Below, in pieces: positions 17,620 to 26,023 of a DNA stretch of 64,000 nt. This DNA is from Paraburkholderia sp. LEh10 (GTDB taxonomy: Bacteria > Pseudomonadota > Gammaproteobacteria > Burkholderiales > Burkholderiaceae). How positions within the stretch are numbered: position 1 is the first letter of the stretch; every line of letters begins with the position of its first letter. Both the position numbers and the translations under genes were made by a program. The notes beneath the pieces are model-generated. The model was not told the DNA's origin. It saw nothing but the letters and a program-made list of their open reading frames with translations, and searched no databases. The stretch spans positions 46,009 to 110,008 of the forward strand of contig NZ_JAGIPX010000021.1 of assembly GCF_017814945.1 (NCBI RefSeq), written 5' to 3'.

Positions 17620-18630
17620 ATGTCCGATAATCTGACTCCCGATCCACAGGAACCGGCGGCATCAGGCCACCGGCCGCGTCGAGCGCCGACGGACGAGCCG
17701 AACTGGGAGCGCGGCGCACTCGAGCGAATCGCGCTCGCCGCCATCAACGAGCAACGCGCGGCGCGCCGCTGGCGAATTTTCTTCCGGTTTCTGTTCCTCG
17801 CCGTGCTGGTCGTGATCGCGTGGGCCGTGCTGGATTTCCGCGGCGAGAAGGTCGCGGGCACTGGCCGGCACACCGCGCTCGTCACGCTTGACGGCGAAAT
17901 TGCGTCTGATACGAACGCCAACGCTGAAGATATCGACACGGCGCTAGCAAACGCATTCGATGACGCCGGCACCGCGGGCGTGGTCCTGCGCTGCAACAGT
18001 CCCGGCGGCAGCCCCGTTCAGGCTGGGATCATCTATCGCGAAATTCGCCGATTGCGCGCGAAACATCCTTCCATCCCGCTCTATGTCGTCGTCGGCGATA
18101 TGTGCGCATCGGGCGGGTACTACGCGGCGGCGGCCGCCGACAAGATCTATGTCGACAAAGCTAGCATTGTCGGATCGATCGGCGTGCTGATGGACGGCTT
18201 CGGGTTCACGGGCCTGATGGACAAGCTCGGCATTCAGCGCAGAATGCGCACTTCCGGCGAGAACAAGGGCTTTTACGACCCGTTCTCGCCCGACACGCCG
18301 AAGATGGACGAACATGCGCAGGCGATGCTCGACGAGATCCACGCGCAGTTCATTGATGCCGTAAAGCAGGGGCGCGGCAAGCGCTTGCGGGAGAGCCCGG
18401 ACATCTTCTCCGGGCTGTTCTGGACGGGCCAAAAGAGCGTCGAGCTTGGACTTGCGGACGGCTTCGGCGACACCGATTACGTCGCGCGCGAAATCATCAA
18501 GGCGCCCGACGTAGTCGATTACACCGTGAAGGAAAGCATCACGGACCGCGTCGCGCGCAAGTTCGGCGCGGCCGTCGGTGGCGGCGCGGTCCGTGCGATG
18601 GCGACCATCGGCAAGTTGAATCTGCGTTAG
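17620..18630 (+). CDS. sppA: S49 family signal peptide peptidase SppA
   Basis: 336 residues, the short single-domain SppA form. It cleaves remnant signal peptides in the inner membrane. A basic N-terminus and one membrane segment (about 52-70) are followed by the protease domain with NSPGGSP, Ser164 in MCASGGYYAA as nucleophile and Lys216 in SGENKGFYDPF as general base. Last gene of the rluC-HAD-Rieske-sppA run. Confidence 0.95.
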   Translation: MSDNLTPDPQEPAASGHRPRRAPTDEPNWERGALERIALAAINEQRAARRWRIFFRFLFLAVLVVIAWAVLDFRGEKVAGTGRHTALVTLDGEIASDTNANAEDIDTALANAFDDAGTAGVVLRCNSPGGSPVQAGIIYREIRRLRAKHPSIPLYVVVGDMCASGGYYAAAAADKIYVDKASIVGSIGVLMDGFGFTGLMDKLGIQRRMRTSGENKGFYDPFSPDTPKMDEHAQAMLDEIHAQFIDAVKQGRGKRLRESPDIFSGLFWTGQKSVELGLADGFGDTDYVAREIIKAPDVVDYTVKESITDRVARKFGAAVGGGAVRAMATIGKLNLR

Positions 18631-18682
18631 CGCGTTTGCCGGGCAATGCGGCGCATCGGAGCGCCACCGCCGCTTTCACGCT

Positions 18683-19402
18683 TCAGACAGCCAGCATCAG
18701 AAATATCGCGGGACGCTTGTGCAGATCAGGCGCTGGCTTTTTCTTCCAGTCGGCGGCTGTCCGGCTGACGATCGTTTCGCCTTCTAGTGTCAGATCGACG
18801 GCGACGCACACGAGCGTCGAAGGCGCGCAGCCCGCGATCAGCGCGTCGAGCAGCGCGCGGTTCCGGTACGGCGTTTCGATGAAAATCTGCGTCTGTTTGT
18901 TTTTGCGCGATTGCTGTTCGAGATCCCGCAGCCGTTTTGCGCGCTCATTGGCGTCGACGGGCAGATAGCCGTGAAACGCAAAGCTTTGTCCGTTCAGGCC
19001 CGACGCCATCAACGCCAGCAGGATCGAGCTCGGCCCGACGAACGGCACTACCTTGACGCCCCGCTCATGGGCGCGGCGCACGAGAAGCGCGCCCGGATCG
19101 GCGACGGCCGGGCAACCCGCCTCCGACACCAGGCCGCCATCCGTCCCCGAAAGAATGGGTGCAAGAAGCTTGTCGATTTCGCCTGGCGGCGTGTTCACAT
19201 TCAGCTCGCGGATCTCGATTTCCTGGATCGGCCGCTGCGTGCCGACTTTCTTTAGGAAGGCGCGCGTCGTTTTAGCGTTTTCGCCTATGTAATAGTGCAG
19301 GGCCGAGGCACGCGCGCGGACGGGCGCCGGCAGGACGGCGTCGAGCGCGGCAGCGTCGCCGTCGCCGAGCGTGTTTGGAATCAGATAGAGCACGCCTGTC
19401 AT
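18683..19402 (-). CDS. Tetrapyrrole-methylase-family SAM methyltransferase (RsmI paralogue)
   Basis: 239 residues from ATG 19402. The fold is that of RsmI/CbiF-type methylases: VLYLIPNTLGDGD at the start, GGLVSEAGCPAVADPG (about 90-105), and VPFVGPSSILLALMASG. Length and sequence place it near RsmI, but it lacks a typical RsmI C-terminus, so the target (16S rRNA C1402 ribose or another) is open. Its ATG overlaps the stop of maf by 4 nt. Confidence 0.9.
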   Translation of the reverse strand: MTGVLYLIPNTLGDGDAAALDAVLPAPVRARASALHYYIGENAKTTRAFLKKVGTQRPIQEIEIRELNVNTPPGEIDKLLAPILSGTDGGLVSEAGCPAVADPGALLVRRAHERGVKVVPFVGPSSILLALMASGLNGQSFAFHGYLPVDANERAKRLRDLEQQSRKNKQTQIFIETPYRNRALLDALIAGCAPSTLVCVAVDLTLEGETIVSRTAADWKKKPAPDLHKRPAIFLMLAV

Positions 19403-20016
19403 CGCGCCCCCAGGAGCGGATAGCACGCGGCGAGCAGCATGCGCGTGAGCGCGATCAGCGGCAGGCCGATCAGCGCGGTCGGATCGTCCGATTCGATTGC
19501 GTCGAGCAGCGCGATGCCGAGACCTTCAGCTTTGGCGCTGCCGGCGCAGTCATACGGCGTTTCGGCGCGCAAATAGGCGTCGAGCGCGGCGTCGGGCAAG
19601 TCGCGAAAGCGCACGCGCGTGACGACATCGACGGTTTGCGCATCCGCCGATCGGCTGTCGAACAGGCAAATGGCGCTGTGAAACAGTACTTCGCGGCCGC
19701 GCATGCCTTGGAGTTGGGTCAGCGCCTTTTCGTGCGAGCCTGGCTTGCCGATCTGATGGCCGTCGTACGTCGCGACCTGATCCGACCCGATCACGAGCGT
19801 CCTCTCGTCTCCCGCGAGTCCGGCTGCCACTGCGCGCGCCTTCACTTCGGCGAGGCGCAGCGCCGTCATTTCCGGCGTTTCGCCGGCGCGCGGCGTTTCA
19901 TCGATCGCGGGCACGATGACGTCGAACGGAACGCGCAGGCGTTCGAGCAGTTCGCGCCGATAGCGCGAACTCGACGCCAGAATCAGGCGGGGCGGGCGTT
20001 TGGAGGAGTCGGGCAT
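19399..20016 (-). CDS. Maf-family nucleoside triphosphate pyrophosphatase
   Basis: 205 residues from ATG 20016. Maf/YceF family enzymes hydrolyse modified nucleoside triphosphates such as m7GTP. Visible motifs: LASSSRYRRELLERL (residues 12-26), DETPRAGETPEMTALRLAEVKA, VIGSDQV, and GKPGSHEKALTQL. It is divergent from yceD-rpmF, the same neighbour set as in E. coli, which favours the YceF subtype. Confidence 0.93.
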   Translation of the reverse strand: MPDSSKRPPRLILASSSRYRRELLERLRVPFDVIVPAIDETPRAGETPEMTALRLAEVKARAVAAGLAGDERTLVIGSDQVATYDGHQIGKPGSHEKALTQLQGMRGREVLFHSAICLFDSRSADAQTVDVVTRVRFRDLPDAALDAYLRAETPYDCAGSAKAEGLGIALLDAIESDDPTALIGLPLIALTRMLLAACYPLLGAR

Positions 20017-20100
20017 GCTCAAATGAAACCTTGATGTGGATGCAAAACGGAACGTGAAAAGGCGGGGCGCGAACAGCTTCGCATGGCCGGCCTTAAGTGT

Positions 20101-20129
20101 TTGACTCGAAAAGACAAAACAGATATGAT
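20101..20129 (+). promoter_or_regulatory. sigma-70 promoter of the yceD-rpmF-fatty-acid cluster
   Basis: TTGACT (20101-20106), a 17-nt AT-rich spacer and TATGAT (20124-20129). Transcription would start near 20136, giving a leader of about 120 nt and excluding upstream starts for yceD. Confidence 0.8.
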
Positions 20130-20255
20130 TTTGGGCTTTTCATCGGTATGCTTTGCCAAATGGCGCGCCGGATCTGCATGTACGTCGATCCGGCAGCAAT
20201 CCAACAGGGCATAGCGAGTTACCCGGCTGAAATCCTTGCCGACGCAGGAGCGCAC

Positions 20256-20894
20256 ATGAGTCAACATCTTGGCAAACCTGCTGGTCTCGTCGACCCGCGC
20301 GAACTCGACCTGTTCGAATTTGCCCGTAGTGGACGGCAGGCCGCAGGTACCGTGCGCGTCTCGCAACTGCCGCGCATGTTAAACGAAGTCCCGGAGGAAG
20401 CGCCAGACCGCGACACCGCGTTCACATGGCAAGCCGAAGGGGCGACGCAGCCGGAATTGCAGGACGACGGCACCGAGGGTCCGCAGCCGTACCTGAGGCT
20501 CGCGATTCACGGCGCCGCATGGCTCGAATGTCAGCGTTGCCTGTCTCCGTATGAGCAGGCGTTCAACGTCGATGCGACTTACCGGATCGTCAATACCGAA
20601 GAGGAAGCTGAAGAGTTTCCTCTCGACGAGGATGAAGTCGATGTGATCGTTGGGTCACGCCAGTTCGATCTTGTCGACTTGATCGAAGAGGAATTGCTGC
20701 TCTCGTTGCCGCTCGTGCCGAAGCACGACGTCTGTCCTGAAGTGCACGAGAGCCTCAGCTCGGGCGCGAGCGGGTCGGAAGGCGAAGAGGCCGCCGCAGG
20801 CGAAGCCGACGAGGGTGAAGAATCCGCGCGGCCGAATCCTTTCGCGGCGCTCGAAAGCCTGAAGTCGGGCGGGTCCGGCGGCAAGAAGCATTGA
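20256..20894 (+). CDS. yceD: YceD/DUF177 family protein
   Basis: 212 residues from ATG 20256, chosen because AGGAG lies 6-7 nt upstream. DUF177 proteins precede rpmF in most bacteria and are linked to 23S rRNA accumulation in plants and bacteria. The conserved part is LECQRCLSPY (zinc-like Cys pair) followed by DLIDLIEEELLLSLP-type residues and VCPE. The C-terminal 45 residues are Glu/Gly/Ser rich. Confidence 0.92.
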   Translation: MSQHLGKPAGLVDPRELDLFEFARSGRQAAGTVRVSQLPRMLNEVPEEAPDRDTAFTWQAEGATQPELQDDGTEGPQPYLRLAIHGAAWLECQRCLSPYEQAFNVDATYRIVNTEEEAEEFPLDEDEVDVIVGSRQFDLVDLIEEELLLSLPLVPKHDVCPEVHESLSSGASGSEGEEAAAGEADEGEESARPNPFAALESLKSGGSGGKKH

Positions 20895-21007
20895 ACAGTT
20901 GCAAGGGAGCGCGATAAGGCGCGCCGGGCGCATGGTGTCAGCCATTCGGCCTATGGCGGTTGCCGTGTCGGGCTGTGTTAGAATTCGGAAAATTTTCAGG
21001 AGTTATC

Positions 21008-21187
21008 ATGGCAGTTCAACAAAACAAGAAGTCGCCGTCGAAGCGCGGCATGCACCGCTCGCACGATTTCCTCAACGCAGCGCCGCTGGCAGTTGAGCCG
21101 AGCACGGGCGAAGTGCATCTGCGTCACCACATCAGCCCGAACGGCTACTACCGCGGCAAGAAAGTCGTCAAGACGAAGAACGACTAA
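21008..21187 (+). CDS. rpmF: 50S ribosomal protein L32
   Basis: 59 residues, starting MAVQQNKKSPSKRGMHRSHD, the universal L32 start. The C-terminus GYYRGKKVVKTKND is also typical. This is the form without the four zinc cysteines. AGGAG sits 5 nt before the ATG. It lies between yceD and plsX in the standard order. Confidence 0.98.
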   Translation: MAVQQNKKSPSKRGMHRSHDFLNAAPLAVEPSTGEVHLRHHISPNGYYRGKKVVKTKND

Positions 21188-21271
21188 TCGACTTGCATTG
21201 CGCTTAATTGGGTTCAACCCATTGGCGTTACGCGTGGCGATCGGCTCGCTTGACATTTTCCCGGTTCATCA

Positions 21272-21300
21272 AAAAGGCGGCATTCAACTGCCGCTTTTTT
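21272..21300 (+). terminator. Terminator/attenuator between rpmF and plsX
   Basis: GCGGCA (21277-21282) pairs with TGCCGC (21289-21294), flanked by five A and followed by six T. It stands 24 nt before the plsX ATG, so it can separate ribosomal-protein from lipid-gene transcription. Confidence 0.75.
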
Positions 21301-21323
21301 GTGCCTGAAATTCGTCGCATTCC

Positions 21324-22454
21324 ATGACTGTAAAGCTCACGATAGATTGCATGGGAGGCGACCACGGCCCGTCCGTGACCGTTCCCGCTGCTGTCAGCTT
21401 CGTTCGCTCGCACCCCGATGCGCACCTGATGCTCGTCGGCATCGAAAGCGCGATCCGTGCGCAGCTGAAAAAGCTGAAGGCGGCCGACGATCCGGCACTC
21501 ACGGTCGTACCCGCATCGGAGATCGTCGCAATGGACGATCCCGTTGAAGTCGCGCTTCGTAAGAAGAAAGACTCGTCGATGCGCGTGGCGCTCAATCGCG
21601 TCAAGGACGACGAGGCGCAGGCCTGCATCTCCGCTGGCAATACCGGCGCGCTGATGGCCGTTTCCCGCTATGTTCTTAAAACGCTCCCGGGCATCGAACG
21701 TCCGGCGATCGCGTTTGCCCTGCCTAATCCGACCGGCTACACGACGATGCTCGACCTTGGCGCGAACGTCGACTGCGAGCCGCAACATCTGCTGCAGTTC
21801 GCCGAGATGGGGCATGCGCTGGTGTCGGCGGTCGAAGGCAAGGATCGCCCGAGCATCGGCCTCCTGAATGTCGGCGAAGAGGTCATCAAGGGCAACGAAA
21901 CCATCAAGCGCGCGGGCGAACTCCTGCGTACCAGCACACTCAATTTCCGCGGCAATGTGGAAGGCAACGATATCTACAAAGGCACCGTCGACGTGATCGT
22001 CTGCGATGGCTTTGTCGGCAATGTTGCGCTGAAGACGTCGGAAGGTCTCGCGCAGATGCTCTCCGACATCATCAAGGAAGAATTCGGCCGCTCATGGCTG
22101 ACCAAGGTGATGGCGGTGCTCGCGCTGCCCGTGCTGCTGCGTTTCAAGAAGCGCGTCGATCACCGGCAGTACAACGGCGCGGCGCTCCTCGGCCTGCGCG
22201 GGCTCGTGATCAAGAGCCACGGTTCGGCCGACGCCTATGCGTTTGAGTGGGCAATCAAACGCGGGTATGATGCCGTCAAAAATGGCGTTCTGGAACGTCT
22301 CGCCCGCGCGATGGAGGAGAACGTGGGTTCACTCGAACAGGCGGCGCGCGCGGCAGGCAGCGCGGGCTCCGCGAGCCAGATGGCGAGCCCGCTTGCCGGT
22401 CCGATTTCCGGCCAGCCGGCCGAGCCTTACGGCGCACAATCCTCGAAGGCATAA
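21324..22454 (+). CDS. plsX: Phosphate acyltransferase PlsX
   Basis: 376 residues. PlsX makes acyl-phosphate from acyl-ACP for phospholipid synthesis. Diagnostic stretches: TIDCMGGDHGPSVT (residues 4-17), GNTGALMA, LDLGANVDC, GLLNVGEE and GFVGNVALKTSEG. The C-terminal 40 residues are Ala/Gly/Ser rich. The last base overlaps the fabH start region (ATG at 22454), indicating coupling. Confidence 0.97.
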   Translation: MTVKLTIDCMGGDHGPSVTVPAAVSFVRSHPDAHLMLVGIESAIRAQLKKLKAADDPALTVVPASEIVAMDDPVEVALRKKKDSSMRVALNRVKDDEAQACISAGNTGALMAVSRYVLKTLPGIERPAIAFALPNPTGYTTMLDLGANVDCEPQHLLQFAEMGHALVSAVEGKDRPSIGLLNVGEEVIKGNETIKRAGELLRTSTLNFRGNVEGNDIYKGTVDVIVCDGFVGNVALKTSEGLAQMLSDIIKEEFGRSWLTKVMAVLALPVLLRFKKRVDHRQYNGAALLGLRGLVIKSHGSADAYAFEWAIKRGYDAVKNGVLERLARAMEENVGSLEQAARAAGSAGSASQMASPLAGPISGQPAEPYGAQSSKA

Positions 22455-23443
22455 TGGCTCATTCCACTACCTATTCCCGCGTGCTGGGCACGGGCAGCTA
22501 TCTGCCGCCTAACCGCGTTTCCAATCAGGAACTGGCTGATCGTCTCGCGAAGCAGGGCATCGAGACGAGCGACGAATGGATCGTGGCCCGCACGGGCATT
22601 CACGCGCGTCACTTCGCCGAGCCAGATGTCACCACCAGCGACCTCGCGCTGATCGCGTCGCAACGCGCGATCGAAGCGGCCGACGTCGATCCGCAATCCA
22701 TCGACCTCATCATCGTCGCCACGTCGACGCCGGACTTCGTTTTTCCAAGTACGGCGTGTCTGCTGCAGAACAAGCTGGGCATCAGGAACAACGGCGCCGC
22801 GTTCGACGTGCAGGCCGTGTGCTCAGGTTTTGCCTATGCCGTCGCGACGGCTGACAGCTTCATCCGAAGCGGGCAACATCGTACTGCGCTGGTGGTCGGT
22901 GCTGAAACGTTCTCGCGCATCCTCGACTTCAACGACCGCACCACCTGCGTGCTGTTCGGCGACGGCGCGGGCGCGGTCGTGCTGCAGGCATCGGACGAGC
23001 CGGGCGTGCTGGCGAGCGCGTTGCACGCGGACGGCAGCCACTCGAACATTCTCTGCACCCCGGGCAACGTGAATGGCGGCATCGTGCAGGGCAGCGCCTT
23101 TCTGTACATGGACGGCCAGGCGGTGTTCAAGCTCGCCGTCAACGTGCTGGAGAAGGTCGCGGTCGAGGCGCTGCAGAAGGCTGATCTGCAGCCGGAGCAG
23201 GTCGACTGGCTGATTCCGCACCAGGCCAATATCCGCATCATGCAGAGCACGTGCCGCAAGCTCGGTCTGCCGCAGGAGCGGATGGTCGTCACCGTGCACG
23301 AACATGGCAATACGTCGGCGGCATCGATCCCGCTTGCGCTCGACGTCGCCGTTCGCGACGGACGAATCCAGCGCGGCCATAACGTGCTGATCGAAGGCGT
23401 CGGCGGCGGCTTTACGTGGGGAGCGTCGGTCATCCGCTTCTGA
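22454..23443 (+). CDS. fabH: Beta-ketoacyl-ACP synthase III
   Basis: 329 residues. FabH condenses acetyl-CoA with malonyl-ACP to start type II fatty-acid synthesis. Catalytic triad visible: Cys in FDVQAVCSGFAYA (about 122), His in WLIPHQANIRIM (about 256) and Asn in EHGNTSAASI (about 286), plus the GVGGGFTWGA C-terminus. Confidence 0.98.
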   Translation: MAHSTTYSRVLGTGSYLPPNRVSNQELADRLAKQGIETSDEWIVARTGIHARHFAEPDVTTSDLALIASQRAIEAADVDPQSIDLIIVATSTPDFVFPSTACLLQNKLGIRNNGAAFDVQAVCSGFAYAVATADSFIRSGQHRTALVVGAETFSRILDFNDRTTCVLFGDGAGAVVLQASDEPGVLASALHADGSHSNILCTPGNVNGGIVQGSAFLYMDGQAVFKLAVNVLEKVAVEALQKADLQPEQVDWLIPHQANIRIMQSTCRKLGLPQERMVVTVHEHGNTSAASIPLALDVAVRDGRIQRGHNVLIEGVGGGFTWGASVIRF

Positions 23444-23530
23444 TGACTGCGCGCGGCGGCGTCGGAGCGCCGCTTTGAGCGGCTGCGCGTGCGCGCCGCC
23501 CACAACTGAACACATCGAATTGGGGACGAT

Positions 23531-24463
23531 ATGAAATTTGCGTTCGTTTTTCCGGGGCAGGGCTCGCAGTCGCTCGGCATGCTCAACGCGTTCGCCGACG
23601 ATGCGATCGTTCGCGAAACCCTCCAGGAAGCGTCCGATGCACTCAGCCAGGATATCGGCAAGCTGATCGCCGAAGGCCCGGCCGAAGATCTGAATCTCAC
23701 CGCCAATACGCAACCCGTCATGCTGACGGCCGCATACGCGATCTTTCGTGCGTGGCAGGCGGCAGGCGGTCCCGCGCCGGCAGTCCTCGCCGGCCACAGC
23801 CTCGGCGAATACACGGCGCTGGTCGCCGCCGGCGCGCTGAAGTTCCGCGATGCCGTGCCCTTGGTGCGCTTTCGTGCTCAGGCCATGCAGAACGCGGTGC
23901 CCGTCGGCCAGGGCGGCATGGCTGCGATTCTCGGCCTCGACGACGACGCCGTTCGTGAGGTGTGCAAGGAAGCGTCGGCGGCTGGCGTCGTCGAAGCAGT
24001 CAACTTCAATGCGCCCGCGCAGGTGGTGATCGCCGGCCATAAGGCCGCTGTCGAAAAGGCGTGCGAAGTGGCGAAGGCGAAGGGCGCGAAGCGCGCGCTT
24101 GCGCTGCCCGTGTCTGCGCCGTTCCATTCGTCGCTCCTCAAGCCCGCTTCGGATCAGCTGCGCGAGTACCTGGCGAGCGTCGAGGTGCAGGTGCCGTCCA
24201 TTCCCGTCGTGAACAATGTCGACGTGGCCATCGTCAACGAACCGGCCGGCATCAAGGATGCGCTCGTCCGTCAGGCGGCGGGCGCCGTGCGCTGGGTCGA
24301 ATGCGTGCAGTCGATGGGCAGGCAGGGCGTCACGCACATTGTCGAATGCGGTCCGGGCAAGGTGTTGGCGGGCTTGACCAGGCGTATCGACGGCAATCTG
24401 GGCGGCGCGGCCATCGTCGATCCCGCAACGCTCGACGAAGCGCTGAAACTCGTCGCGGCCTGA
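23531..24463 (+). CDS. fabD: Malonyl-CoA:ACP transacylase
   Basis: 310 residues. FabD moves malonyl from CoA to ACP. FPGQGSQ at residues 8-14, the nucleophile Ser in GHSLGEYTAL (about 93), Arg in VRFRAQAMQ and His in VSAPFHSSLL (about 201) form the active site. Gap of 87 nt to fabH. Confidence 0.98.
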   Translation: MKFAFVFPGQGSQSLGMLNAFADDAIVRETLQEASDALSQDIGKLIAEGPAEDLNLTANTQPVMLTAAYAIFRAWQAAGGPAPAVLAGHSLGEYTALVAAGALKFRDAVPLVRFRAQAMQNAVPVGQGGMAAILGLDDDAVREVCKEASAAGVVEAVNFNAPAQVVIAGHKAAVEKACEVAKAKGAKRALALPVSAPFHSSLLKPASDQLREYLASVEVQVPSIPVVNNVDVAIVNEPAGIKDALVRQAAGAVRWVECVQSMGRQGVTHIVECGPGKVLAGLTRRIDGNLGGAAIVDPATLDEALKLVAA

Positions 24464-24527
24464 ACGTCTCTTTGCAAAGCGGCAACGAATCAAACCGCCC
24501 CGCGTGTGCGGGGCAATGCGGAACCCA

Positions 24528-25280
24528 ATGATGGAAAAGACTCTCGATAAACAGATTGCGATCGTGACGGGCGCGTCGCGCGGCATCGGCCGGGCAATCG
24601 CAATCGAACTGGCGCGTCAGGGCGCGACTGTGATCGGCACGGCAACGAGCGAAAGCGGCGCGAACGCGATTACCGAGGCGTTCAAGGCTGAGGGACTGAA
24701 CGGCCGCGGCGCCGTGCTGAACGTCAACGACGCAGCCGCAGCGGAAGCGCTGATCGACGGTGCCGTGAAGGAATTCGGCGCGCTCAACGTGCTGGTGAAC
24801 AACGCGGGCATCACGCAAGACCAGCTCGCGATGCGCATGAAGGACGAAGACTGGGACGTCGTCATCGACACGAACCTGAGGTCCGTTTTTCGCCTGTCGC
24901 GCGCGGTGCTGCGTCCGATGATGAAGGCGCGTGGCGGCCGCATCATCAACATCACGTCGGTGGTCGGCTCGGCGGGCAATCCGGGGCAGGCGAACTACGC
25001 GGCGGCGAAGGCTGGGGTGGCGGGCATGACACGTGCGCTCGCAAGAGAGATCGGCAGCCGCGGCATCACGGTGAACTGCGTCGCGCCGGGCTTCATCGAT
25101 ACCGACATGACGAAGACGCTGCCCGAAGAGCAGCAAACGGCACTGAAGGCGCAGATTCCGCTCGGCCGCCTCGGCAGTCCGGAAGATATTGCACATGCCG
25201 TCACGTTCCTTGCGTCGCCGCAGGCCGGTTATATCACCGGCACGACGTTGCACGTGAACGGCGGCATGTATATGTCGTAA
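24528..25280 (+). CDS. fabG: 3-oxoacyl-ACP reductase
   Basis: 250 residues from ATG 24528 (24531 also possible). NADPH-dependent short-chain dehydrogenase of the elongation cycle: GASRGIGRA for the cofactor, NNAGIT, catalytic Ser in ITSVVGS, and YAAAKAG with Tyr and Lys. The N-terminus MEKTLDKQIAIVTG is the normal FabG start. Confidence 0.97.
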   Translation: MMEKTLDKQIAIVTGASRGIGRAIAIELARQGATVIGTATSESGANAITEAFKAEGLNGRGAVLNVNDAAAAEALIDGAVKEFGALNVLVNNAGITQDQLAMRMKDEDWDVVIDTNLRSVFRLSRAVLRPMMKARGGRIINITSVVGSAGNPGQANYAAAKAGVAGMTRALAREIGSRGITVNCVAPGFIDTDMTKTLPEEQQTALKAQIPLGRLGSPEDIAHAVTFLASPQAGYITGTTLHVNGGMYMS

Positions 25281-25428
25281 TCGAATTCAGTTACTATCCG
25301 CGCCTTGATGTAATTCAAAGCGCGGCCAGGACGCCTTTATAGCAACCTTGTGCGTCGCTTTTTTACAGATGCAAACCTGATAAAATGCGCGCACCTGCAT
25401 TTATGAACTTTTTTCCCTTGGAGGGGTA

Positions 25429-25668
25429 ATGGACAATATCGAACAACGCGTCAAGAAGATCGTTGCGGAACAACTCGGTGTTGCCGAAGCGGAAATCAAG
25501 AACGAAGCATCGTTCGTGAATGACCTCGGCGCTGACTCGCTCGACACGGTCGAGCTGGTGATGGCTCTCGAAGACGAATTCGGCATGGAAATTCCGGATG
25601 AAGAAGCCGAGAAGATCACGACTGTTCAGCAAGCGATCGACTACGCTCGCGCTAACGTCAAGGCCTAA
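25429..25668 (+). CDS. acpP: Acyl carrier protein
   Basis: 79 residues, strongly acidic four-helix protein. The phosphopantetheine attachment site is Ser37 in [12 protein letters not shown]; AcpS, encoded at 39305, would modify it. A strong ribosome site (GGAGG) precedes the ATG, fitting high expression. TAAAAT about 50 nt upstream may be the -10 of its own promoter. Confidence 0.99.
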
Positions 25669-25898
25669 GGTCATTCGCGCCCGCCTGGTTGCTTCGGCTG
25701 CTGCGAATGGCGCAGCGCCCGTCGTACCGGACGCCCTGTCGCGCCGTAGATCGGTACAAGCGGGGCAGGCGTCAATGCCGATGCGCATGCGCGCGAGCCT
25801 GACGGCGTCGTTCAAGGCACACTGGCCGATGCAGCAGATGTCGGCTCTTTCGTCATTGCGCTTACCGGTGCATTTTCTGACGTTTTTGTCAGTGCACT

Positions 25899-25940
25899 GG
25901 TCAGCGTATTCGACAGTGTCCGGGTCAGCGCGTTCGTCAG
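25899..25940 (+). repeat. Two imperfect 18-nt repeats, 24-nt period
   Basis: GGTCAGCGTATTCGACAG (25899-25916) and GGTCAGCGCGTTCGTCAG (25923-25940) match at 15 of 18 positions; a third, weaker match begins one period earlier at 25875. Confidence 0.65.
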
Positions 25941-25947
25941 GTTAAAC

Positions 25948-26001
25948 AGCCACAGGGCTCACAGGGCGCTTTCCTGTGCGCTACTGTGGCTTTTGTTTTG
26001 T
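25948..26001 (+). terminator. Nested hairpin terminator/attenuator before fabF
   Basis: Outer stem AGCCACAG (25948-25955) with CTGTGGCT (25984-25991), inner stem CACAGG (25960-25965) with CCTGTG (25973-25978), then a T-rich tail. It ends just over 20 nt before the fabF GTG and may both end acpP mRNA and limit entry into fabF. Confidence 0.7.
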
Positions 26002-26023
26002 CATCTATGGAAAAGGGGTTACC

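Larger units (their letters stand above)
25669..26023. other. acpP-fabF intergenic region
   Basis: 355 nt, unusually long for this cluster. It contains degenerate repeats with a 24-nt period (25875-25940) and ends with a nested hairpin (25948-26001). No ORF with a credible start was found; one frame is open from about 25750 into fabF but lacks a start codon and ribosome site. Confidence 0.6.

Noticed and set aside
21250..21255. TTGACA before plsX as a promoter
   Set aside because: No -10-like hexamer at 16-18 nt; the expected position overlaps the terminator hairpin.
22823..24586. A 587-codon antisense frame over fabH/fabD
   Set aside because: Shadow of the fab genes, which have full catalytic motifs.
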